A stretch of DNA of 12,545 nt from Clostridiales bacterium (lineage in GTDB: Bacteria; Bacillota; Clostridia; Christensenellales; CAG-138). Location of the stretch: contig JAAZFD010000062.1 of NCBI GenBank assembly GCA_012511925.1, positions 1-12,545 of the forward strand. The letters run 5' to 3'. Under the pieces are notes generated by a model that was not told where the DNA came from, made no database searches, and worked only from the letters and a program-made list of their open reading frames with translations. The translations under genes and the position numbers were made by a program. Of this stretch, positions 7,089 to 12,545 are shown one piece after another; the stretch's first letter is position 1, and each line of letters opens with the position of its first letter.

Positions 7089-8366
7089 ATGCACTATACA
7101 GCAATATTGGATATCGGCAGTTCGAAGGTTACTTGTATTATCTGTTCTAAAGGCAGCGGGGACATGCCTGTTATAATGCACGGAGTTGGAATGTGTGAAT
7201 ACTCGGGGTATCGCACAGGCGACTATATCGAGTCAACGATACCGGATGAAAAAAGTCTCGAAACTGCTATTAAGCGTGTGATTTCTCAAGCTGAAAACGA
7301 AGCAGGCGTAAAACTGAAAGCTGTTATAGTTGGCGTAGATGTTCCTTTTTTGAATTCTATAGTTATGCAGGGCAAGCTGGTTTCTAAAAACAAGCGTTTT
7401 AAGGTTTCAGAAAGCGACGACGATAAACTACTAAAGCTATCTTTAAAGGACGTTACCTGCTCGGGCTATACGCTATGCCATTGCGCTCCTATAAGCTATT
7501 ATGCAGATGGTGCAGAAAGCGTTTCACTTCCGCTTGGTAGCTCAGTATTTGAGCTTGCGGCTGAATTTTCTCATGTATTTGTTTCAGATGATTTTGTAAG
7601 GCTATTAACAGAAGTTTTAGATAGAAGGGGCTTAAATGTAAACTCCTTCGTAGCTGTGCCTTTAGCCGAAACCTACACGCTAATTCCTCCGCACAAATCG
7701 CAAAAGGGTGCATTGCTTATCGATATGGGCTACACTCATACCGACTTAACATACGTAAAAAATTCGATGATAGTTGATATGAAGGTAATCGCTGCAGGCG
7801 GCAAGCATTTTTCAAGCGACCTTTCAAAGGTGTTGCAAATTCCTCTAAACGTTGCGGAAAACCTAAAGCGCCGCTTCGTATTAGGGCTTGATTATGATAA
7901 TGGCAGCGAGTGTATTCCTGCTTCCGAGGGAGAAACACAATATGTTTCACAATCACTTATTGCCGAAATAATCGAGGATAGAGCTGGTGAGTTTTGCGAG
8001 TTTTTCAAAGAGTATGCACTTGAAAAGGGTGTTTTCTATGAGGAGGACGCTCCCGATGATTCAGTTGAAAACACAGATGATTCAATTGACATTCCTGCCA
8101 ATAAGCATTATTATAGCAATAATACGGTTTATCTTACCGGTGGAGGTATCGCCATGATGCAAGGCGGTGTTGATTTTTTAGAGAAGTTTTTGGGCATAAC
8201 TATAAATGCAAACTTGCCTGTAATGCCCTTTTTGAAGACGCCTAACTATGTGTCTTCGTATTCTGTGGCTTGCTTCGCACTTTACAGTGATGAATTAGAT
8301 ACCGATTGCACAAGTGGCAAGGGTATAGGTAGTTTTTTAAAGGAATTTTTTGGAGTTAGGAGATAA
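7089..8366 (+). CDS. ftsA: Divergent FtsA-like actin-fold division protein
   Basis: FtsA is the actin-like ATPase that tethers FtsZ filaments to the membrane. The 425 residues show the actin/Hsp70 pattern: phosphate-1 ILDIGSSKV (6-14), phosphate-2 IDMGYTHTDL (211-220) and adenosine motif LTGGGIAMM (349-357). The C-terminal GSFLKEFFGVRR (414-425) can form the amphipathic membrane-targeting helix typical of FtsA. It sits 3 nt before ftsZ, whose ribosome site is inside its last codons, so the pair is translationally coupled. Unusual points: phosphate-2 lacks the usual GGGTTD glycines, and an acidic insert (about 318-337) precedes the adenosine motif. ATG 7089 follows GGGGAG at 7078-7083. A PilM- or MreB-like protein is the alternative, but the C-terminal helix and ftsZ linkage favour FtsA. 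Confidence 0.85.
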   Translation: MHYTAILDIGSSKVTCIICSKGSGDMPVIMHGVGMCEYSGYRTGDYIESTIPDEKSLETAIKRVISQAENEAGVKLKAVIVGVDVPFLNSIVMQGKLVSKNKRFKVSESDDDKLLKLSLKDVTCSGYTLCHCAPISYYADGAESVSLPLGSSVFELAAEFSHVFVSDDFVRLLTEVLDRRGLNVNSFVAVPLAETYTLIPPHKSQKGALLIDMGYTHTDLTYVKNSMIVDMKVIAAGGKHFSSDLSKVLQIPLNVAENLKRRFVLGLDYDNGSECIPASEGETQYVSQSLIAEIIEDRAGEFCEFFKEYALEKGVFYEEDAPDDSVENTDDSIDIPANKHYYSNNTVYLTGGGIAMMQGGVDFLEKFLGITINANLPVMPFLKTPNYVSSYSVACFALYSDELDTDCTSGKGIGSFLKEFFGVRR

Positions 8367-8369
8367 AGT

Positions 8370-9542
8370 ATGCAAGACATTCAAGTTGATAGGTCATTAC
8401 CTCCAGTTGTGAAAATTAAGGTAATCGGTGTTGGAGGAGCGGGCGGAAATGCCGTAAACCGTATGATTCAGTATGGCTTAAAGGGCGTTGAGTTCATAGT
8501 CGCAAACACTGATAGGCAGGCATTGGATATGTCTCGGGCAACCATCAAGATACCTATCGGTGAAAAGATTACAGGCGGCAGAGGCGCAGGTGCAAACCCC
8601 GATATAGGTCGCATGGCGGCTGAAGAATCAAAAGAGGCTATTGCACAGGTGCTATCAGGAGCCGACCTCGTTTTCATAACAACGGGAATGGGCGGCGGAA
8701 CAGGCACAGGCGCAGCTCCGGTTATCGCAAGATTAGCTAAGGATTTAGGAATACTAACTATCGCAGTAGTAACTAAGCCATTTGCTTTCGAGGGCGTTGT
8801 TCGTATGCGCACTGCAACAAGGGGAATTGGCGAAATTCAGCCCAATGTTGACACATTGATAACCATACCCAACGAAAGACTTATTGAAACCGTTGGTGCT
8901 GTAACGATGGAGGAAGCGTTCAGAGTTGCAGACGATGTGCTACGCCAAGGTATTCAAGGCATAAGCGATATTATTTCAGTTCATGCAACAGTAAACCTTG
9001 ATTTTGCAGATGTAAGAACCGCAATGGCTGGCGCAGGTCTTGCACACATGGGCATAGGACAGGCTTCTGGCGACAACAGAGCTGCTGTGGCTGCAAAGCA
9101 GGCTATATCCAGTCCCCTACTCGAAACCAAGATGGACGGCGCAACCTGCGTATTGCTAAACATCTCGGGAGACGATATCCTAATGCAGGAAGCCACCGAA
9201 GCTGCATCTTTAATTAACCAACACGCCGACCCAGAAGCGAATATTCTGTTCGGTGTAGGTTCTGACAACAAGATTGACGATGGCGTAATTAGAATTACTG
9301 TTATTGCTACCGGATTTGACGGCGGTGCAAAAAGGCACTTAGAGATAGACGAAGAAGAGGAAGTTTATATTGAAGAGCAGGAAGAAATTGCTCCTCCAAA
9401 GGCACATACCCCCTCACATTCGAAGTTCAACCAAAAGCCTATCCCTGCAAAGCGTGGAGAAAAACCCGAGCAACAGCCAAGACCTCCTCAACCTAAACAG
9501 GACGACTTGAATATCCCAACATTTTTGAGGAAAAAGCAATAA
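8370..9542 (+). CDS. ftsZ: FtsZ, tubulin-like division GTPase
   Basis: FtsZ polymerises into the cytoplasmic Z-ring that recruits the division machine. It has 390 residues. Seen: the N-terminal nucleotide site [14 protein letters not shown] (19-32), the tubulin signature GGGTGTG (108-114), [10 protein letters not shown] (164-173) and [11 protein letters not shown] (209-219), which carries the T7-loop aspartates 211 and 214 that act on the GTP of the neighbouring subunit. A flexible linker from about 330, rich in Glu, Pro, Lys and Gln, leads to the C-terminal peptide [13 protein letters not shown] (378-390), the usual docking site for FtsA, SepF and similar partners. AGGAG at 8358-8362 lies inside the end of ftsA. 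A terminator hairpin starts about 10 nt after the stop. Nothing is unusual about the protein. Confidence 0.99.
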   Translation: MQDIQVDRSLPPVVKIKVIGVGGAGGNAVNRMIQYGLKGVEFIVANTDRQALDMSRATIKIPIGEKITGGRGAGANPDIGRMAAEESKEAIAQVLSGADLVFITTGMGGGTGTGAAPVIARLAKDLGILTIAVVTKPFAFEGVVRMRTATRGIGEIQPNVDTLITIPNERLIETVGAVTMEEAFRVADDVLRQGIQGISDIISVHATVNLDFADVRTAMAGAGLAHMGIGQASGDNRAAVAAKQAISSPLLETKMDGATCVLLNISGDDILMQEATEAASLINQHADPEANILFGVGSDNKIDDGVIRITVIATGFDGGAKRHLEIDEEEEVYIEEQEEIAPPKAHTPSHSKFNQKPIPAKRGEKPEQQPRPPQPKQDDLNIPTFLRKKQ

Positions 9543-9551
9543 GGCATTAAA

Positions 9552-9585
9552 TCAAGAAAAGCGGTGCAAGCCGCTTTTGACTTGA
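9552..9585 (+). terminator. Terminator after ftsZ, probably working in both directions
   Basis: AAAAGCGG (9557-9564) pairs with CCGCTTTT (9571-9578) around loop TGCAAG. TCAAG (9552-9556) and CTTGA (9581-9585) extend the stem past a bulged GA. The A-tract before and T-tract after mean either strand could terminate here, so it would also stop transcription coming from the intergenic element on the minus strand. Confidence 0.75.
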
Positions 9586-9594
9586 ATGTTATAA

Positions 9595-9776
9595 CGGGCG
9601 AACAATCGCTTCAAACTGTCGATAAACTATTTGCTTGACAGGAAAACTTTTTACAACCAACTTGACTTGAGTATTTTTAGCGAATACGAACAAAAAGGCG
9701 GAATATAGGGTGCAAACAGGTTGTTGAAACCAAAAATACTCAAAAGTCGTAGGGGCTTTCCCTATGTGTTCGCCCG
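9595..9776. other. Inverted-repeat intergenic element: possible structured RNA or MITE-like repeat
   Basis: This fills most of the 403-nt gene-free stretch 9543-9945, and no convincing reading frame is present. Outer arms CGGGCGAACA (9595-9604) and TGTTCGCCCG (9767-9776) are perfect complements. Inside, TTGAGTATTTTT (9667-9678) pairs with AAAAATACTCAA (9732-9743), CTGTC (9616-9620) with GACAG (9637-9641), and CGTAGGG (9748-9754) with CCCTATG (9760-9766, one G-T pair), the last stacking directly on the outer stem. ACAACC (9653-9658) can also pair with GGTTGT (9719-9724); that would be a pseudoknot with the long helix. No strong promoter is obvious on either strand and there is no clear target-site duplication, so strand and nature are undetermined. 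I do not recognise it as tmRNA, RNase P, SRP RNA or a known riboswitch. Confidence 0.5.
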
Positions 9777-9882
9777 CATGAACTTTTGCGATACTCTGGA
9801 GCCGTACAAACCGCTTTTCTATATGTTTTATGCTTGTTTATCACCAAACAATAGTGAAAAATACGCATAATAAGCCATGAGT

Positions 9883-9910
9883 TTGACTTTTTCGAAATTT
9901 AGGGTATAAT
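9883..9910 (+). promoter_or_regulatory. Strong predicted promoter for carD-yacL
   Basis: TTGACT (9883-9888), a 16-nt spacer and a perfect TATAAT (9905-9910) lie about 35 nt before the carD start. The stretch 9777-9882 between the inverted-repeat element and this promoter shows no gene and no further clear signal. Confidence 0.8.
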
Positions 9911-9945
9911 AGAAGAGTAATATATGAATATTGGAGGTGCGTAAA

Positions 9946-10416
9946 ATGTTTGCAGTTGGGGATAAGGTCGTTTACCCCATGCACGGCGTAGGAGTTATTG
10001 AAAATATTGAAAATCACAAGGTTTTAGGAGAAAGCAATAAATATTATATGCTTAAATTCATTAACGGAAAGATGCTTGCTATGGTTCCAGTTACCTCATG
10101 TATAGAGGTTGGTCTTAGGTGTGTGGTAGGCAAGCGTGAGTATGAAAAGGCACTTGATTATTTTAGCAACGATGATTATTTATCTGAGAATCCAAACTGG
10201 AATCAGCGATACCGTGATAACATGGAAAAGCTAAAATCGGGTGATTTTTTATCCGTTGCTGAAGTTGTAAAGGCGTTGAAAAAACGCAATGACGGCAAGG
10301 GTCTTTCGTCAGGCGAAAGAAAAATCTTTTTAACCGCTAAACAGGTTTTGATTAGCGAGCTTATGTGTGTAAGCGGTAATAGTTATGAGTATTACGAAGA
10401 ATTACTGGGTATCTAA
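9946..10416 (+). CDS. carD: CarD/CdnL-family RNA polymerase-binding transcription factor
   Basis: CarD/CdnL proteins bind the RNA polymerase beta subunit and upstream promoter DNA and change open-complex stability, often at rRNA promoters. Of 156 residues, the first 60 or so (MFAVGDKVVYPMHGVGVIE onward) form the RNA polymerase-interacting domain shared with TRCF. The rest is helical, and NWNQRYRDNMEKLKSGD carries the tryptophan that in characterised CarD wedges into the upstream edge of the bubble. ATG 9946 follows GGAGGTG at 9933-9939; the TTG at 9931 overlaps that site and is rejected. The gene has its own strong promoter and lies 26 nt before yacL. Carrying carD next to yacL is a known arrangement in Firmicutes. 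I am confident of the family, less so of which promoters it controls. Confidence 0.93.
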   Translation: MFAVGDKVVYPMHGVGVIENIENHKVLGESNKYYMLKFINGKMLAMVPVTSCIEVGLRCVVGKREYEKALDYFSNDDYLSENPNWNQRYRDNMEKLKSGDFLSVAEVVKALKKRNDGKGLSSGERKIFLTAKQVLISELMCVSGNSYEYYEELLGI

Positions 10417-10430
10417 CAAAAATACATCAT

Positions 10431-10445
10431 GGGGGTGTTTGTTTG
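10431..10445 (+). promoter_or_regulatory. Ribosome binding site and TTG start of yacL
   Basis: GGGGGTG at 10431-10437 followed by TTG at 10443. It decides the TTG start, since the ATG overlapping it belongs to another, closed frame. Confidence 0.7.
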
Positions 10446-11543
10446 ATAATTAAGGCGTTTCGGTTTTTGTTAACGCTATTAGGAATAGGATTGGGCTTAG
10501 GTGTTGCTACTGCTGTAAGCCCATTTTTAGCTACTAATTTATATGAAAATGCAACTGATACGACTTTGTTTTGGCTAAATATTAGCTGGCATGTTATTTT
10601 AGGTTTATCATTCGGAATTATTCTTTTTATTTTGGCGCCAGCTATCATCAAGGCAGTGCGAGCGTTCTTGCGCTACATAGAAAATCGCTTAACCAAGATG
10701 CCTATGTCGGATTTGTTTATCTGCGTAATAGGCTTGATTATCGGTCTTGTTATCGCCTATCTTTTGAGCAGGTTGATTTCAAGTATTCCAAGCAGTATTT
10801 TGCAGCTTCCTATAAACTTATTATCGTATATAGTGTTCTCATATTTGGGACTATCTATTATGTATCGCAGGCGAAACTATTTTATTGTCCCTGCTTGGTT
10901 TAGAAAGCGTGATAGGGAAATCCATGAACATTCGGATAATGTTTGTAGCGGAAAGCTGTTGGATACTTCCGCAATAATCGATGGCAGAATCTACGACCTA
11001 AGCAAAACAGGCTTTTTGGAGGGTGCTTTGCTTGTGCCGTCTTTCGTGTTGGACGAGCTTAGGCATATTGCCGATAACGCAGACACCATGAAACGTAATC
11101 GAGGCAGGCGTGGGCTTGATATGCTGAAGCAAATGCAAACGGATTCAAAGATTCCAATAAATATTGTTACTCAAGACTATGAGGAGTTGACAGAGGTTGA
11201 TGCAAAGTTGTTGCGACTTGCCACCGAAATGGATGCCACGATAATTACCACAGATTATAACTTGAACAAGGTTGCTGCTGTGCAGAGGGTTCCTGTTTTG
11301 AATGTCAATGACCTTGCGAATGCGATAAAATCGGTGTTGATTCCTGGTGAAATGCTAACTGCTACGGTTGTTAAGGAAGGCAAGGAACTTGGGCAGGGCT
11401 TAGCATACTTGCCCGATGGCACTATGATTGTAATTGAGAATGGCAAGCAGTATGTAGGGATGGAAATGCCTTTAATGGTTACGAGCGTAATGCAAACCTC
11501 GGCAGGTCGGTTGATTTTTGCTAAGATTGCGGATGCGGTGTAA
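10443..11543 (+). CDS. yacL: YacL-like membrane protein with PIN and TRAM domains
   Basis: The 366 residues have four hydrophobic helices (about 5-30, 48-70, 90-110, 120-140), then a cytoplasmic PIN nuclease-fold domain (about 171-297) and a C-terminal TRAM domain (about 303-362), the YacL layout of B. subtilis. Candidate PIN metal-binding acids are Asp174 (LLDTSAIIDGR), Glu205 (LDELRHIAD), Asp253 (VDAKLLRLA) and Asp271 (ITTDYNLN). All four positions are filled, so RNase activity is possible, though the cellular target of YacL proteins is not established. TRAM domains usually bind RNA. The start is TTG 10443, 5 nt after GGGGGTG (10431-10437); the nearby ATG at 10429 runs into a stop after a few codons. 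It is in one operon with carD and is closed by a clear terminator. Confidence 0.88.
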   Translation: MIIKAFRFLLTLLGIGLGLGVATAVSPFLATNLYENATDTTLFWLNISWHVILGLSFGIILFILAPAIIKAVRAFLRYIENRLTKMPMSDLFICVIGLIIGLVIAYLLSRLISSIPSSILQLPINLLSYIVFSYLGLSIMYRRRNYFIVPAWFRKRDREIHEHSDNVCSGKLLDTSAIIDGRIYDLSKTGFLEGALLVPSFVLDELRHIADNADTMKRNRGRRGLDMLKQMQTDSKIPINIVTQDYEELTEVDAKLLRLATEMDATIITTDYNLNKVAAVQRVPVLNVNDLANAIKSVLIPGEMLTATVVKEGKELGQGLAYLPDGTMIVIENGKQYVGMEMPLMVTSVMQTSAGRLIFAKIADAV

Positions 11544-11555
11544 TGACAATGTATA

Positions 11556-11588
11556 AAAGCAGGGAGATTTCCCTGCTTTAACATTTTC
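11556..11588 (+). terminator. Intrinsic terminator after yacL
   Basis: AAAGCAGGGA (11556-11565) pairs perfectly with TCCCTGCTTT (11570-11579) around loop GATT, and a T-rich tail runs to 11588. It begins 13 nt after the yacL stop and ends the carD-yacL unit. Confidence 0.85.
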
Positions 11589-11705
11589 AACGGCTTATAG
11601 ACTAAATCGAATAGAAAACGCCTGAAAACATTTCTCCTACTTACTTCTTATACCTTTTCGGAAACCAAACTTATAGATCGAGCTAGAAAACTGTGTAAAA
11701 AATGG

Positions 11706-11734
11706 TTGACAAACTTTTTTCGGAAGCGTAATGT
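11706..11734 (+). promoter_or_regulatory. Candidate promoter for the secreted-protein gene
   Basis: A perfect TTGACA (11706-11711) with a 17-nt spacer and a weak TAATGT (11729-11734); TAATAT at 11734-11739 is an off-spacing alternative. The rest of the gap 11589-11705 shows nothing I can name. Confidence 0.5.
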
Positions 11735-11764
11735 AATATTATAAAACAGTTTGGAGGTAATACT

Positions 11765-12545
11765 ATGAAAACATTAAAAACAGTTTTTTCATTGACTATT
11801 GCATTGGCTTTTATTCTTATTAGTGTTCCTATTGCAAGCGCACGGGAATGTAATTGTGATTCGCCTTTGCTGTTCGAGGGTGAAACGCTTTTTGGCGGTT
11901 GGGCATATCAACTTCTTGATGTAGATGGAAACGAAATAGAAGATAGAATTTCGTTTGTAAATGTTACAACTACACCCGAAACAAACGAAGTGATAACCGC
12001 AAGGCTTGCTATAGAGTTCGACTACGGAACAGAAACAGATAAAGAACCTGTTTTTATAGAACGCACCGGTGGTCAACCTGTTCATCCAAGACTGCAATGT
12101 GTGAATACAGATGATGAAACGCTGATTATTCTTAAAGACCCGAGTTTCGGTGGCAGCATTTCTGTTGAAATACTGTATGCGTTTGTTTACTCTGATGGTG
12201 CTTTGAATGAAATTTACACTAACGAGCAAAATGAGTTTCCAGAAAACTCGATTGCACAATCTAATTGCTTTGATAACTCGAACTTCAATATGGAGTGGAA
12301 AGACGACACAACCTTCGAAGTGTGGTATGGAGACGGTGAAAAAAGTGAGTTCGCCATTTCAGAAGAAACCTTCAACTATGAGAATTTCGATAGCGAATAC
12401 GGCTTTAAGCTATGGTTTGACGATAATATACTTGAGTTTGACCCTACTACATGTAGCAATACTGCAATTACCTACGGAAGTATAAGCGACCCAAAAGCGA
12501 ATTATGAGGGAGTTGACTTTACTCCCGTTATGGTAAAAATGGATC
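11765..12545 (+). CDS. Exported protein of unknown function (3' end outside window)
   Basis: An open frame from ATG 11765 runs off the right edge without a stop, giving at least 260 residues. GGAGG at 11753-11757 sits 7 nt before the ATG, and a TTGACA-containing promoter lies upstream. The N-terminus is a typical Sec signal peptide: MKTLK, a hydrophobic core to about residue 22, then an ASA cleavage site at 24-26. There is no lipobox. The mature part is acidic, rich in Asp, Glu, Asn and aromatics, and holds five cysteines (29, 31, 112, 168, 230). Its spacing of beta-prone stretches suggests a beta-rich extracellular domain, but I recognise no family. The terminator before it and its own promoter separate it from the carD-yacL unit, so the neighbours say nothing about its role. 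The missing C-terminus could carry a sorting signal or a membrane anchor. Confidence 0.75.
   Translation, partial: MKTLKTVFSLTIALAFILISVPIASARECNCDSPLLFEGETLFGGWAYQLLDVDGNEIEDRISFVNVTTTPETNEVITARLAIEFDYGTETDKEPVFIERTGGQPVHPRLQCVNTDDETLIILKDPSFGGSISVEILYAFVYSDGALNEIYTNEQNEFPENSIAQSNCFDNSNFNMEWKDDTTFEVWYGDGEKSEFAISEETFNYENFDSEYGFKLWFDDNILEFDPTTCSNTAITYGSISDPKANYEGVDFTPVMVKMD

Noticed and set aside
6982..7176. A 64-residue plus-strand frame before and across the ftsA start
   Set aside because: It contains the predicted ftsA promoter and overlaps the ftsA 5' end in another frame, has no good ribosome site and resembles nothing.
8468..9271. Minus-strand frames of about 100 residues opposite ftsZ
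   Set aside because: They are shadows of the highly conserved ftsZ and have no ribosome sites or recognisable content.
9635..9663. Perfect TTGACA at 9635-9640 as a promoter inside the intergenic element
   Set aside because: No acceptable -10 lies 16-18 nt downstream, and the bases are part of a hairpin arm.
9577..9670. Direct repeat TTGACTTGA at 9577-9585 and 9662-9670, possibly competing for the terminator arm
   Set aside because: Nine bases is short in AT-rich DNA, and the overlap with the terminator extension may be chance.
11789..12259. A 156-residue minus-strand frame
   Set aside because: It lies opposite the secreted-protein gene, which has a ribosome site, a signal peptide and a promoter; the minus-strand product looks like an antisense shadow with odd composition.
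1..12545. A general TGA=Trp code
   Set aside because: Trp is TGG in every gene checked, only one internal TGA exists, and it falls at a Cys position.

Overview
The window is a stretch of bacterial chromosome, moderately AT-rich by eye, densely coded and entirely on the plus strand. It carries the second half of a dcw (division and cell wall) cluster, then a CarD-YacL pair, then the start of a secreted protein gene. The gene set and order (murE-mraY-murD-ftsW-murA-ftsQ-ftsA-ftsZ, then carD-yacL), strong Shine-Dalgarno sites, TTG starts and meso-diaminopimelate-type MurE point to a Bacillota member of the Clostridia, probably uncultivated. The class-level placement is inference from gene content.

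Layout: 1-346 is the 3' end of murE. 364-1395 is mraY, interrupted by one in-frame TGA at 1042-1044 but otherwise complete. 1412-1487 holds a long hairpin with a T-tract overlapping a good promoter for murD. 1516-5493 is murD, ftsW and murA. 5494-6933 is an unusually long ftsQ/divIB that starts at TTG directly after the murA stop. 7019-7047 is a promoter for ftsA (7089-8366) and ftsZ (8370-9542), which are 3 nt apart. A terminator follows ftsZ, then a roughly 400-nt gene-free stretch with an elaborate set of inverted repeats (9595-9776). A strong promoter at 9883-9910 drives carD (9946-10416) and yacL (10443-11543), closed by a terminator at 11556-11579. A separately promoted exported protein of unknown function begins at 11765 and runs off the right edge.

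How the genes work together: MurA commits UDP-GlcNAc to peptidoglycan, MurD and MurE extend the stem peptide, and MraY loads the pentapeptide precursor on the lipid carrier. FtsW (a SEDS polymerase), FtsQ, FtsA and FtsZ form the septal machine. murF, murG and murB are not in the window. CarD is an RNA polymerase-binding transcription factor and YacL a membrane PIN-TRAM protein.

Most worth a second look: the TGA in mraY, which falls where E. coli and B. subtilis MraY (recalled from memory) have cysteine; the inverted-repeat element at 9595-9776; the terminator/promoter overlap before murD; and the extended FtsQ. A sequencing or assembly error remains a serious explanation for the TGA.
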